This document shows, one piece after another, positions 52,095 to 61,765 of a DNA stretch of 64,000 nt (its first letter is position 1; each line of letters begins with the position of its first letter). A program made the position numbers and the translations under genes. The notes beneath the pieces were generated by a model. It searched no databases. It saw only the letters and a program-made list of their open reading frames with translations, and was not told the origin of the DNA. This DNA comes from Gracilaria vermiculophylla (lineage: Eukaryota > Rhodophyta > Florideophyceae > Gracilariales > Gracilariaceae), in assembly GCA_019155205.2 (NCBI GenBank), contig JAHNZQ020000092.1, positions 584,030-648,029 on the forward strand, given 5' to 3'.

Positions 52095-55000
52095 TCATCG
52101 ATGTCGTATTGAGTTAACAGCTATTGGGTGTAGAGCGAAATTTCTGGGCTTGATTACTTTGGGAGCAGAATGGTCATAGCTCAACAGACCAACGAGCGCA
52201 TCTTCAGGATTGGCCCTCTTAAGTTGCTTCACAATTACATCTGCCAAGTATTCTCTGCGAATCCATCTCTCGCTTTCGTGCCTAACCATTGACCGATTGA
52301 CATGGACGATTTTCCTACGCGGTGATTGCAGTGGATCATTGCGCTGGTCAAAAAACACAACCAAGTACTTGATAAAGGACAGGGTATAAGTGGAAAGCAC
52401 AGTAGGTGTAGACAAAGCTATAGACGCGAGCGCTTCAAGGCAAGCGTCCGACGCCGCCATAGCGCCATAACTCGGCGGTGTTGCGAGAGAATCCGATGCT
52501 TCCGTCACCGTCGAAGCAATTAGCGTTGGGTGCGATTGCGCAAGTTGGAGCAGAGGTATCAAGTTCGGGTAGATGAGACGGACGAAACGGTCTTGTATGA
52601 ATGAGCCCGCGCAACTGGCAAGTGCGGCCAGCAATTTGCACGCATTTGTCACAATGGGCAGCTCAGCCCCTTTCATATTTAGGGTTTCAACAAGATCCTC
52701 GACCCTCTGTGCATCCGTCCGTCCTCGAAGAGTTTTCCTCTTAAACGCCCGCAGCAAGCGATCCCCAGCAGTGAGCCGATCGTCATCCAGAACAACGAAT
52801 TGTTGCGGCAGCAGCGGAAGGAGTTTTGCAGCATGAGGCAACAACAGTTTGCGTCTATGTCCCAATAGTCTGACAGCCAAAGTAGCGCAAGCTAAAGCTT
52901 CCGCACGCAGCTTCCACGAACGTCCAACCAACAAGTCGCGCATCGCTGTGAGAGTATCTTGCGCTAGTGCTTCAAATGGCGACTGTCCCTGCCCGTCATC
53001 CGCAGAAAGATCGTCATACTCCCCTCCTACATCCGGTGCACGTGTGAGTTGTTCATAGTCTGGGATGTCTTCCTCACAATACCGAAATATTGTTTTGCGC
53101 AACTGCGCACGGTCTGCATCCGACATGTGCACAGCCTTGACAGAAACCTCCGCCTGTCTTGCGGTATGAGAAAGGTTGAGCCCTCCTCTCTGAGCCAATG
53201 CGGTGGACAAGACGGTGTGCACAGCCGGCAAGACCTGAAGCGCCCGTTGGTCGGTAACCCCGGCCAAACTATCGCAAAGCCTGGCAAGGGACCTGTGCAC
53301 CATGCTTGTTGCCTGCTCGTTCAGACTGTCGGGCTCCGCGACGATGAAAATCAGAACATCTGTAGCCCAGCGCTCCGTGAGGTTGTTCAACAACCGGGAA
53401 ACAGTGTAGTTGACATGCCGAAGAACAAGGCCTCGCAAGTTGGGGCAACCGACCAGAGCGGCCAACTTTGTGAGAGCAGCGATTGCAAACGGGCGCACTA
53501 AATGTTCGCCATGTGCGGCATCACATAAAAGGCTGACGATTGACACGAGCACGAGCCGCGTGGGCAGAGGGCGTTCGCATCTCGCACACAACTCGGCGCA
53601 AAGCTGGATGACAACGATGTACGTTTGCAAGAGGCACATTTTGAGAGCAACCTGACGATCGGAAGCTTGCAGCGCAGTGGACGAGGAGTCGTCAAACGCC
53701 GGCAAGAAAAACTGGTTGAGCACAGTAAACAGCTCCTCCGCAGCATCCAACACATCTAAAGAAGATGCAGTAGTCAGGGCGCCTCGCAGCAGGGCCGAAA
53801 GCACCAGGGTACAGTGGGCCTTTTGTTCGAAGGAAGCAGCAGTGGCAGAAAGGTGAAGCAACTGAGGCATGATGGTGTACATACATTGAGCCTTGCCCAT
53901 GCGAAAAGCCGCTTCCGAGGAAATGTTGGAGTAGTTTTGGGCGTCCAGCGGCGGGGCGGAGGGAATGGGCGGCGCAACGAAGAGCTGCTGATGCAGGGAA
54001 CACAGCATGGCCGAGAAGGTGGCGTGGCCCAGCGAAGACAGAAAGGACGGCAGGCGGCGCAGCTCCAGCACGGAGTCTTGGTGCCTGAGCGGGAAGAGAT
54101 TGGCCAGCATGCCGTGCACGCACATGTGCAGGCGGTGGTCGTCGAAGGACAGGAAGTGGTTGACGGCGTTGTACGAGGAGTGCGACGGCTGGGCGGGGTG
54201 CTGGTGCGGAGCGTAGCGCACGGCGATGGCACGGAAGACGGTGAGCAGGCTGTGGCACACCTCCGGGGCGGACGCGGCAAGCAAGCGGACTGCGTGCGCG
54301 GCGCTGCGGGCCACGAGCTGGAAGCGGTCGGCACTGAGGACGAGCAGGCTGAGGGAAAACGAAATGAAGAGCTGGTCACTCCGTCTGAAGGCGCGCAGGC
54401 TCAACACGCTGGCAATGAGGTTGGCAAAGGCAACTCTGACGTCGGGGCGCGCGTGCGACAGGGGCGCGCGCGGCGAATGCACGGTGCGCAACAAGTGCAT
54501 GGAGAAACGGGCGGAGGCGTGAGAGACCCACTCTTGATCGCGCGTAATGTTGGTGAGAACCGGGGCGGCGGCGGCATCGGTGGGGTTGGTGGGGTGGGTG
54601 GGATCGGTGGGGTGGGTGGGCTCGGAGTGGGTGGGCTCGGGATGGGCAGCTTCGCGGTGGGCGGGCTGAGCGTCGGCGGGTTGCATGTGACGTTGGCGTC
54701 TGAGGCGCAGGGCGTGCGAGAAGGAGGGCGGGGAGGCGTTGGACAGGAGGGGGTTGACGTCCAGGACATCGACGAACAGGGCGAGGACGCGGAAGACGTC
54801 GAGGAGCAGCGAGCCGTGGAGAAGCTGAGCGTCGGAAAGAAGGGCACAGAGGCGGCTGATGACGCCGGGCAGCATGGCGGCGCGGACGCCGAAGCCGCAC
54901 GCGTCGCACAGTGCGAAGAGGGCGGCGCAGGCGGCGCGGCGCAGCGCGAGCGCGGCGGCGGGGGCGGCGACGACGTGCAGCGCGGCGTGCACGAGGTGCG

Positions 55001-55307
55001 CGACGGGCAAGCACTTTCGCGGCGGCAGGCGCACGCCGCGCACGAGGCGCGCCGCGGCGTCGAACAGCGCACGCTGCTCGCGCTCGGCGGCGAAGGCGTC
55101 GGCGCGCGGCGCGGCCGACAGCAGCGCGCTAAGCGCGCGCGCGGCCGCGGCCGCCAGGTGCGCGCGCACGGCCGGCGGAAGCTGCTGCGACGGCGGGCGC
55201 AGCGCGCGCAGGCGCGCCTCGCGCTCGCCGGCCGCCAGCGCTTCCCACTCGTCGCCGATCTGCTGCAGCTGCTGCGCCAGCCGCGCGCCCTGCCGCATTG
55301 CCTCCAT
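52095..55307 (-). CDS. TTI1: HEAT-repeat protein, probable TEL2-interacting protein 1
   Basis: TTI1 forms the TTT complex with TELO2 and TTI2, which acts with Hsp90 to fold PI3K-like kinases (mTOR, ATM, SMG1). ATG 55307 gives 1070 residues (human 1089). The whole protein is helical-repeat-like. Parts that recall TTI1 are QLLHGSLLLDVFRVLALFVD (about 170-190); the block near 270-340 with DQEWVSHASARFSMHLLR, HARPDVRVAFANL and LLVLSADRF; and the C-terminal IYPNLIPLLQLAQSHP followed by an Ala/Ser helix. An internal low-complexity stretch of Pro/Thr/His/Ser lies at about 210-245. The first 300 codons are extremely GC-rich. Other HEAT proteins cannot be fully excluded. Confidence 0.65.
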   Translation of the reverse strand: MEAMRQGARLAQQLQQIGDEWEALAAGEREARLRALRPPSQQLPPAVRAHLAAAAARALSALLSAAPRADAFAAEREQRALFDAAARLVRGVRLPPRKCLPVAHLVHAALHVVAAPAAALALRRAACAALFALCDACGFGVRAAMLPGVISRLCALLSDAQLLHGSLLLDVFRVLALFVDVLDVNPLLSNASPPSFSHALRLRRQRHMQPADAQPAHREAAHPEPTHSEPTHPTDPTHPTNPTDAAAAPVLTNITRDQEWVSHASARFSMHLLRTVHSPRAPLSHARPDVRVAFANLIASVLSLRAFRRSDQLFISFSLSLLVLSADRFQLVARSAAHAVRLLAASAPEVCHSLLTVFRAIAVRYAPHQHPAQPSHSSYNAVNHFLSFDDHRLHMCVHGMLANLFPLRHQDSVLELRRLPSFLSSLGHATFSAMLCSLHQQLFVAPPIPSAPPLDAQNYSNISSEAAFRMGKAQCMYTIMPQLLHLSATAASFEQKAHCTLVLSALLRGALTTASSLDVLDAAEELFTVLNQFFLPAFDDSSSTALQASDRQVALKMCLLQTYIVVIQLCAELCARCERPLPTRLVLVSIVSLLCDAAHGEHLVRPFAIAALTKLAALVGCPNLRGLVLRHVNYTVSRLLNNLTERWATDVLIFIVAEPDSLNEQATSMVHRSLARLCDSLAGVTDQRALQVLPAVHTVLSTALAQRGGLNLSHTARQAEVSVKAVHMSDADRAQLRKTIFRYCEEDIPDYEQLTRAPDVGGEYDDLSADDGQGQSPFEALAQDTLTAMRDLLVGRSWKLRAEALACATLAVRLLGHRRKLLLPHAAKLLPLLPQQFVVLDDDRLTAGDRLLRAFKRKTLRGRTDAQRVEDLVETLNMKGAELPIVTNACKLLAALASCAGSFIQDRFVRLIYPNLIPLLQLAQSHPTLIASTVTEASDSLATPPSYGAMAASDACLEALASIALSTPTVLSTYTLSFIKYLVVFFDQRNDPLQSPRRKIVHVNRSMVRHESERWIRREYLADVIVKQLKRANPEDALVGLLSYDHSAPKVIKPRNFALHPIAVNSIRHR
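54564..54690. repeat. G-rich minisatellite inside TTI1
   Basis: Units of ggtgggtggg and gatcggtggg alternate on the plus strand; on the coding strand they give repeated Pro-Thr-His/Asp/Asn triplets. The frame is preserved. Confidence 0.8.
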
Positions 55308-55775
55308 CGCGCCGCGCCGCTCCGCACCGCGCCGCTCCGCACCGCGCCGCCCGTCCGCCCGTCCGCCCGTCCGCCCGTCCGCCCATCCCCCGCCCCCGGT
55401 TTCCGCCCCCCCTCGCCGCCGCCTCCAAACGCAAACCGGGCGCCAACCGCAAGCGCGCCGTGTGCGCTGGCGTCGTGGCCGCGTGGATGCGTGGCCGCGT
55501 GTCCACGCCGCACATTGCACGGCGCACGGCGCACGGCGTACGGCCGCCGCAGTATCTGCGCCGGCAGCGCCGCTCGAAATTATCTCGGCGCAGCGTATCT
55601 CGCGCGCCGCACACCACGCGACAGCAACGATCCGCTTGCAAAAACCCCCACCCTTCAGCACGCAACGCTGCCGCGCCGCGACTAATAAACCCCCCTCCCC
55701 CCGCGCCCACGTCGTTGACTTTGTCCGTCCCGCGTCGCCAACTGCCCGTCGCACCACCACCCCGCGAACTGCACC
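55308..55775. promoter_or_regulatory. Shared upstream region of TTI1 and the plastid sigma factor gene
   Basis: A 468-bp divergent region. Direct repeats are seen at 55316-55385: two or three copies of gccgctccgcacc followed by about five copies of cgtccgcc. A (C)-rich run and the AT-richer ACTAATAAAC at 55679-55688 lie about 90 bp before the sigma ATG. Confidence 0.5.
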
Positions 55776-56999
55776 ATGAGCGCCCTCGCCTTCTCGCCTG
55801 CGCCGCTCCCCGTGCGCGCCTGCACGCAGCGCCGCTCCAGAGCGCTGTCGCACGCACCGCACATGGTCGTCGCCGCCCCGCAGGCGTCGCGTTCGTCCTC
55901 CGTCGCTCGGCCGCGCACCCCGTCGCGCACCCCGTCGCGCATCCAGCCCCGCCCGCCCACCACCGCTGCGGACGACAACCACCTCCTCTCGTACCTGCGC
56001 GACATTGGCGCCGTCTCCATGCTGTCCGACGACGAGGTCGCAACCTGTGCCGCCCACATCGCAAACCTCTCCCGCTGGGAGCGCGTTAAGGACACCCTGG
56101 ACACCGCTGCAGTCCATACCACGCAGAAGCGCCGCCTGCTCACTTCGCGCTATCGACGACATGCCAAGCCGGTGCCCGCTGCTACCGTCAGCATTGCAGA
56201 CTGGGCCGACGCCCTCAACATGGACCACGCCGCGTTTGCTGCCGCGCTCAGGCAGGCCAGGTTGTACAAGGATCGCTTGGTGGCCGCCAATCTGCGCCTC
56301 GTCGTCTCCATTGCGAAAAAGTATCAGGGCAGCGGCGTTGGTCTCACGGACTTGATCCAGGAGGGCAGTCTCGGCCTCATTCGCGCCGCAGAGAAGTTTG
56401 ACGCCTCCAAGGGCTTCAAGTTCACCACTTACGCCTCCTGGTGGATTCGCCAATCTGTGCAGCGAGCTGTCTCCGACTCGAGCCGCCCCATCAGACTTCC
56501 CACCCACGTCGCCGACGCCGCAAGGAAGGCCAAACGCCTTGCCCGTCAATTTGAGACAGAGTACAATTACCCACCTTCAGTCGAGCAACTTGCGGAAATG
56601 ATGCGTCTTACACCACAGAGACTGTCCTTCATTATGAGCAAGGCCGAACAAACGGACACTCTCTCTCTGGATTGCCCATTGTTCCCCGCTTCTAGTCAGT
56701 CCCGACCCTTGTCCCTGGGCGACTGTATCGCCGCCAGTGGCACCTCACCAGAGGAAGAAGTGTCGCGATGTTTGCTACGGGAAGACGTCGAAAACGTGCT
56801 GCTCATGCTGTCACCCAGGGAAAGAGAGGTACTTCGAATGCGCTATGGTTTTGATGATGGCCGCACCAAGAACTTTGATGAGATTGGCAAAATATACAGC
56901 GTACCTGCCAGTAGAATCCGTCAGATCGAGGCGAGGGCCATGAGGAAGCTGAGACATCCCAATTTTCACCGCTGTTTGACCGAATGGACTCAAAGCTGA
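55776..56999 (+). CDS. Plastid RNA polymerase sigma factor (sigma-70 family)
   Basis: A nuclear-encoded sigma factor for the bacterial-type plastid RNA polymerase. ATG 55776 gives 407 residues. Residues 1 to about 62 are basic, rich in Ser, Arg, Pro and Ala and free of acidic residues, as in a transit peptide. Region 1.2 is at about 67-95 (HLLSYLRDIGAVSMLS). Region 2 is at about 160-240, with NLRLVVSIAKKYQGSG, LTDLIQEGSLGLIRAAEKFD and FTTYASWWIRQSVQRA. Region 3 follows, and region 4 is at about 350-397 (LSPREREVLRMRYGFDDG, then SRIRQIEARAMRKLRHP). All core and -10/-35 recognition parts are intact, closest to the primary (RpoD/SigA-like) class. It lies head to head with TTI1. Confidence 0.96.
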   Translation: MSALAFSPAPLPVRACTQRRSRALSHAPHMVVAAPQASRSSSVARPRTPSRTPSRIQPRPPTTAADDNHLLSYLRDIGAVSMLSDDEVATCAAHIANLSRWERVKDTLDTAAVHTTQKRRLLTSRYRRHAKPVPAATVSIADWADALNMDHAAFAAALRQARLYKDRLVAANLRLVVSIAKKYQGSGVGLTDLIQEGSLGLIRAAEKFDASKGFKFTTYASWWIRQSVQRAVSDSSRPIRLPTHVADAARKAKRLARQFETEYNYPPSVEQLAEMMRLTPQRLSFIMSKAEQTDTLSLDCPLFPASSQSRPLSLGDCIAASGTSPEEEVSRCLLREDVENVLLMLSPREREVLRMRYGFDDGRTKNFDEIGKIYSVPASRIRQIEARAMRKLRHPNFHRCLTEWTQS

Positions 57000-58638
57000 G
57001 CCGCTATTTCTAATATTATTAGTCCTGGTTTGATTCTTTCTGTCTGCGTTGTCTAACTTCTATTACAGCGTCTGGGATTCCAGGTCGCGGGGTTGGAGCT
57101 TTGAGAAGCCGCTCTAGTCACATGGGTTCCTGGGTTGCAACAGTTTTTTTTTTTTTTTTAAAGCGGTCGTTATTTGTGCTGTTGAGTCCCTGATGTCTTT
57201 ATGGTTTATTGATTTGGGAGTATATGAGAAAAACGCAGCTTGTATGCGTGCGGCAAAGCGACAAGTGGAATGATGCCAGCATGGCAACGTTCCCGAGGTG
57301 TAGTGACGAATTCTACTTGGTGGAAACGACTTTTCTGTTTCGAGGCATGTCAAAAATAAAATTTCCTTTCTATAGTGCTTTGCATGTTGAGTCTTTTGAT
57401 ACTCCAGTATCTAAGAGGTACAAGCGTTTTTCACATTGGAGCATGACTTACCTAGGTTCAGTTCCACGTTTTCGAGACCGGATCGTCTCGAATAGCTGTC
57501 CTAGAGAGCGTAAGCTTCAGAAGGCTGACATGTGGGTGCAATACCGATAAATGGTGCTTCCAACCTCGTTCGTTATTATCATCTCCGGGCAAAACTCCAT
57601 GACTGTACGCCTCAGTGTGACAGTAACGACGTCAGGTTACGAGCAAATGCAGTCGGCTTGCAATTAATTAATCACGGTGGACACGGCGCTTTAGTCCGGA
57701 AAGTCTCGCAATATAACCGGCGCAGTTTTGTTTCCATGGAAAACTGAGGACCGTGGTGTAAACAAAAGCATAATGATATCATACTGCAAGATCTACTATA
57801 ACGGTACTCTCCATTAAAGAAATGCTACCGAGGGTTCACCGTCATCAAGCTCTTGACTATGAAACGGAAACAACTCCCGCGTAGATAACATCGAAACGGC
57901 GTTCACCATCATACTATCTTTCATAAACTCACGTCGTGACTCATGTGCGAACACATGCCCACACACATGCTGTTCGTCATCTTCCTCGACAAAGGCTCCG
58001 GAATTCGAGCAAATGTGATTCAAACTTCAGTGATCAAAACATGCAGGAGACTGCGAGTATTGTTTCGGCCCAAAAAAAGTTGGACAGCACTGCATAAAAA
58101 GTGTTCCAAACCTTAACATTCTGCACAACATCGTAGTATCCCAAGTGCTCGCAGGATTCAGAAATCCATGCATACATGGTTTCGGACAAAGATTCGCAGC
58201 TTACCAGTAGCCCACACCAGATGAAGAGAAGAAGCAAAGCAGATGAAAAACAGACATCGCAAGAGACAGATATGCTGGCATTCCCGCCGCCTTCCTTTCG
58301 CCTCGAATTCCTCACTTGATCAATGAGATGTCTCGGTTCCAATTCCCAGACTTTTTCCGATTCCATAGCTATGACTCTTTGCATCATATAGTCGCCTCGC
58401 ATCACTTACCTCGATAAAAAGTCTGAGCACTATTACAATAACTGGATGTGGCTCGATAGCATCGGGAGGAGCGATGAGGTTGAATCAAGAATATAACAAT
58501 CCACAACTTAAGTTGTTGAAAACGGGAATGCAATCCGATTGCAATTCCGTTGCTGCTTTGCCGTGGAAGGATTTGCAAACAACAGAGGCTCCCTGTAACC
58601 ATGGTATTATGCACGGTACCCTGTTCCAATCTGATTTG
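57000..58638. other. 1.6-kb convergent spacer, no gene supported
   Basis: Between the stops of the sigma factor and UPF3. It contains a 16-T run at 57144-57159. Two minus-strand frames (58034-58405, 57814-58023) have splice-like GTAAG sites nearby, but I could not build a gene from them. Confidence 0.45.
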
Positions 58639-59952
58639 TTACGTCTTGTTCGTCACACTGGCTTCTTTCCTCAGCACCCGCACAGGACCATGAAGCGGAT
58701 CAGAGTTTTGATTTTCGGTCCTTGCGGCAACACCCACAGTGCCGTTCCCGTTTTGTCCATATCTACCACGGCCTTTCTGTCCGCGCACATAACGTGAGCG
58801 ACCTCCTGCCCCACCCCTGCTAGAGTTTCCTTTTCCATTTGATGCATTGCTCACAGAAGCAGTGCTGTTTGCATACGGAGACGAACTGGTTGGATTGGGC
58901 GGGGCGGAAGCGGAAACGCTGCTGTCGGCTGGACGTAACTGCCCATTTCGGCGGTCGTTGGAAGGGAATTTGGGCGACTTCCTGTCCTGCGCAGGTTGGT
59001 CGCGTTTCGAGGCGCTTGCATTGTCAGCACCGCGACGCTTCTTCCGGCGAGCGCCAAGTTTGATGGCCTCTGCCGAGTCGTTTGCCTTATTTGAAAGCGG
59101 CGTGAGTGGTGGCGGAGGGGCACCGCCGCGGCCCTTGCCGCGGCCTCCTCGAATTGACGCTTTTGTTTTCTTCCTCTCATCTCGTTCGCGTCGACGCGCG
59201 CGCACGTCCTCCATAAGAGGGGTGACGACCTGTCCCCTCGGGGGGCTGTTGTCTTTTTCGATCGCAGTGGGACGGCCGACGATGGTGGAAGCGGATGTGA
59301 GGGTGGCTGCCAATTCGCTTTGCTCGCGCTCGGCGTCGCCCTTGAGCTCGGCCAGGAACTTGATGTAGTCCGGGTCGTTCTCAATGGTTCCTTCCAGCGG
59401 AGATGGCTGGCGACGGCTGGTAATGGGCGGAGTGGCCTGGTACATGGCGCGCTCCACGCGCGCATAGTAATCAGTGCCGGACTGCAACGAGCTGTCAACG
59501 GTCTTGGCGTTTTCAACAAACTTGAAGGCATCGAACTGTTGGAAGAAATGGCTGGCATCCTCCAGTTTCTCGAACGCCAGATACGCAACGGAGTGGCGGA
59601 CGACCTGGGCGGAGCGCTTGACGGCGCCGACAGCCTCAACCTTGCCTGGATAGTACGCGGTCCAAATCGCTTTGTCGGCGCCATTGGGGGCGGCGTGCGA
59701 GGAGAACTCCTCGGCCGTGAGCGTGGGCGGCAGGCGGCGCACAATGAGCTTGACGGCAATGGAGGGCGCGGGCGGCTTCTTGCGCGCCCTGTTCTTGGGG
59801 CGGGGGCGCGGCCGCAGGCGCGCGGCGGCCTGCTGCTGCGGCGGCGGCGGGCGCGGCGGTCGGCGCCGCGGCCGCCCGCCGGAGGGCGGCGGGCGCGCCG
59901 CGCCCGGCCGGTCCCCCGCGGCGCGGCCTCGCCGCGCGGCAGCTCGATCCAT
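58639..59952 (-). CDS. UPF3: Nonsense-mediated mRNA decay factor UPF3
   Basis: UPF3 couples UPF2 and the exon-junction complex to UPF1 during nonsense-mediated decay. ATG 59952 gives 437 residues. After a Pro/Arg-rich, very GC-rich start, the Smg4/UPF3 domain spans about 65-215: VKLIVRRLPPTLTAEEF, AYLAFEKLEDASHFFQQF, YYARVERAMYQATPP and the diagnostic EGTIENDPDYIKFLAELKG. The second half is low complexity: Arg-rich and Gly-rich boxes (RGGRGKGRGG, RGGAGGRSRYVRGQKGRGRY), as expected for an RNA-binding tail. A clear EJC-binding motif is not recognised. In a genome with so few introns the role of UPF3 may be largely EJC-independent (inference). It is divergent from DPH5. Confidence 0.93.
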   Translation of the reverse strand: MDRAAARRGRAAGDRPGAARPPPSGGRPRRRPPRPPPPQQQAAARLRPRPRPKNRARKKPPAPSIAVKLIVRRLPPTLTAEEFSSHAAPNGADKAIWTAYYPGKVEAVGAVKRSAQVVRHSVAYLAFEKLEDASHFFQQFDAFKFVENAKTVDSSLQSGTDYYARVERAMYQATPPITSRRQPSPLEGTIENDPDYIKFLAELKGDAEREQSELAATLTSASTIVGRPTAIEKDNSPPRGQVVTPLMEDVRARRRERDERKKTKASIRGGRGKGRGGAPPPPLTPLSNKANDSAEAIKLGARRKKRRGADNASASKRDQPAQDRKSPKFPSNDRRNGQLRPADSSVSASAPPNPTSSSPYANSTASVSNASNGKGNSSRGGAGGRSRYVRGQKGRGRYGQNGNGTVGVAARTENQNSDPLHGPVRVLRKEASVTNKT

Positions 59953-60255
59953 GGCGGTGGCAGCTTCGCGCGGTCGCGCTTACATCGGGCGCTCGCTCGC
60001 CGGCGCGGAGAGGAGCGTTGTCTCAACAAGCGCGCGCTGCCGCGGCGGCGCGCCGCTGAATTTCGCGCCCCACGCGCGTGGTCGTCGTGCGCTGCTCGCG
60101 TGCCGCGCGCGCCGCCTGCCCGCACTCGGCGACGCCGTTTTTTGGCGTTTTGACAGCCCCCGTCGCCGCCGCCACCAGCTCCCCGTTTGTCGGAACACAT
60201 CGGCAGCGCGTCGTGCGCCTTCGTGCCCCCCATCCCCCCCCCTCCCTCAGGCGGC
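59953..60255. promoter_or_regulatory. Shared upstream region of UPF3 and DPH5
   Basis: A 303-bp divergent region with very high GC and a C-run at 60229-60242 just before the DPH5 ATG. No TATA box. Confidence 0.45.
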
Positions 60256-61122
60256 ATGGCGCCCGCCACCGTCGATGCCAGCCCCGCCGAGGCAGCCGCG
60301 CTCGCCGAGCCCGGCCTGCACATCATCGGCCTCGGCCTGGGCGACGAGAAGGACGTGACGGTGCGCGGGCTGGAACTCATCCGGTCGGCCTCACAGGTGT
60401 TTCTCGAGGCGTACACCTCGATTCTCTCCGTGTCAGCGGCGCAGCTACAAAAGTTCTACGGACGGGCGGTGACAGTGGCCGATCGCGAGTTTGTGGAAGA
60501 GCGCGCACAGGTGATTCTGGACGCGGCGAGTCGCCCCGGCGGCGCCGCGTTTCTGGTGGTGGGCGACCCGTTCGGCGCAACGACACACTCGGACCTGTGG
60601 CTGCGCGCGCGGGAGCGGTCGATTCCGGTGCGCGTCGTGCACAATGCCAGCATCATGAACGCGGTGGCGGTGACGGGCCTGCAGCTGTACCAGTTCGGGC
60701 AGGCCATAAGCGTGTGTTTCTGGACGGAGAGCGAGCGGCCTACGAGTTACTACGCGAAGCTGGTGTCCAACCGGCAGCTCGGGCTGCACACGCTGTGCCT
60801 GCTGGACATCAAGGTGAAGGAGCCGTCGCTGGAAAGCCTTGCGCGCGGGAAGAAGGTGTACGAGCCCGCGCGCTACATGAGCGTGAACGAGGCGGTGGCG
60901 CAGCTGCTCGAGATGGACGCATTGCTGGGCTGCAACGAGCTGCACGGCGGCTCGATGGCGGTGGGCGTGGCCAGGATCGGGCAGCGCGACCAGCTCATCC
61001 GCTATGCATCGCTGAGCGAGCTGCAGCGCGTGGACTTTGGCGCGCCGCTGCACTCGCTCATCATCCCTGCGCGCGAGCTGCACTTCCACGAGCTGCAGGT
61101 GCTCAACTGCTTCAAGCCGTGA
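60256..61122 (+). CDS. DPH5: Diphthine methyl ester synthase
   Basis: DPH5 uses S-adenosylmethionine to methylate the modified histidine of translation elongation factor 2 on the way to diphthamide. ATG 60256 gives 288 residues (human 285). Seen: HIIGLGLGDEKDVTVRGLE near 22-40, the family start; VFLEAYTSIL; the SAM-site VVGDPFGATTHSDL; HNASIMNAVAVTGLQLYQFG; ISVCFWTESERPTSYY; HTLCLLDIKVKE; and RIGQRDQLIRYAS. All are the conserved TP-methylase blocks. An in-frame extension upstream to 60187 is not needed. It converges on the ATP synthase gamma gene. Confidence 0.97.
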   Translation: MAPATVDASPAEAAALAEPGLHIIGLGLGDEKDVTVRGLELIRSASQVFLEAYTSILSVSAAQLQKFYGRAVTVADREFVEERAQVILDAASRPGGAAFLVVGDPFGATTHSDLWLRARERSIPVRVVHNASIMNAVAVTGLQLYQFGQAISVCFWTESERPTSYYAKLVSNRQLGLHTLCLLDIKVKEPSLESLARGKKVYEPARYMSVNEAVAQLLEMDALLGCNELHGGSMAVGVARIGQRDQLIRYASLSELQRVDFGAPLHSLIIPARELHFHELQVLNCFKP

Positions 61123-61329
61123 GCGCGCGTTGTTGCGCGCGGGTGCGTCGCTCACGGTGGGCGGAGGCGCGCCGCGCCGGAGGGGGGCGCGGCGGCCTCG
61201 GCGCGCACCGCATCGAAAAGAGCCTTGCGCTCAGAGCGTGTGTGTGGACGTGCATGGGCAGCGCAGCGGCGCAGCCGGGCAGCCGCGCAACCGGGCAGCC
61301 GGGCGACGGCGGCACACGAAGAGGGCGAT

Positions 61330-61361
<32 letters not shown>

Positions 61362-61765
61362 TGGCGCTCGATGTGGGCCGACGGGTGTCGGGGGTAATCG
61401 GGCAGCCAAGGCGAGGGGCGACGACACAGACCAGACGGCGGCGGGCCGCCGCACGTGGGGCGCAGCAGCGGGGCGGGCAGGCGCGGCGGCGAACGAGCGG
61501 CGCGAAGCGGCGGGGCGGTGGAGCGCAGGGGAAGACGCAGGGGAAGACGCGTGGTGGGGGCGTCGACGAAGCAAGACAACAACAGAGGGTAAAGAACTCT
61601 TTTTCGTTTTCATTTAGGTGAGCATGTGCGGCTACGCATCGCACACACACACTGGGCGAGTGTGGTGCGATGGGAGAGGCAAGCAGGAAAAACTGTCACG
61701 CGGCATGGGGGCGCACAAAACGCAGAGCCAGAAGAGGAGAGCAAAGGGGGCGGCGCCACGGGCAG
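61123..61765. other. Convergent GC-rich spacer with simple repeats
   Basis: 643 bp. It holds (CGG)n at 61331-61359, a cluster of imperfect units gggcagccgggc at about 61272-61312, and a further GGGCAGCC at 61400. No gene is seen; open frames reflect base composition. Confidence 0.6.
61331..61359. repeat. (CGG)n trinucleotide repeat
   Basis: About nine to ten perfect CGG units, seen directly. Confidence 0.95.

Noticed and set aside
53814..55779. A 600-codon plus-strand frame rich in Gly/Arg/Glu opposite TTI1
   Set aside because: It is the antisense of a very GC-rich gene; composition alone keeps it open. No family motif.
57814..58405. Two minus-strand frames with nearby GTAAG sites and a candidate 84-nt intron
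   Set aside because: The candidate intron is a multiple of three within an open frame, no branch motif is clear, and the peptides match nothing known.
59320..61621. Several long Arg/Ala/Gly-rich frames over UPF3 and DPH5
   Set aside because: Shadows of the two identified genes in DNA of up to about 90% GC, where stops are rare.
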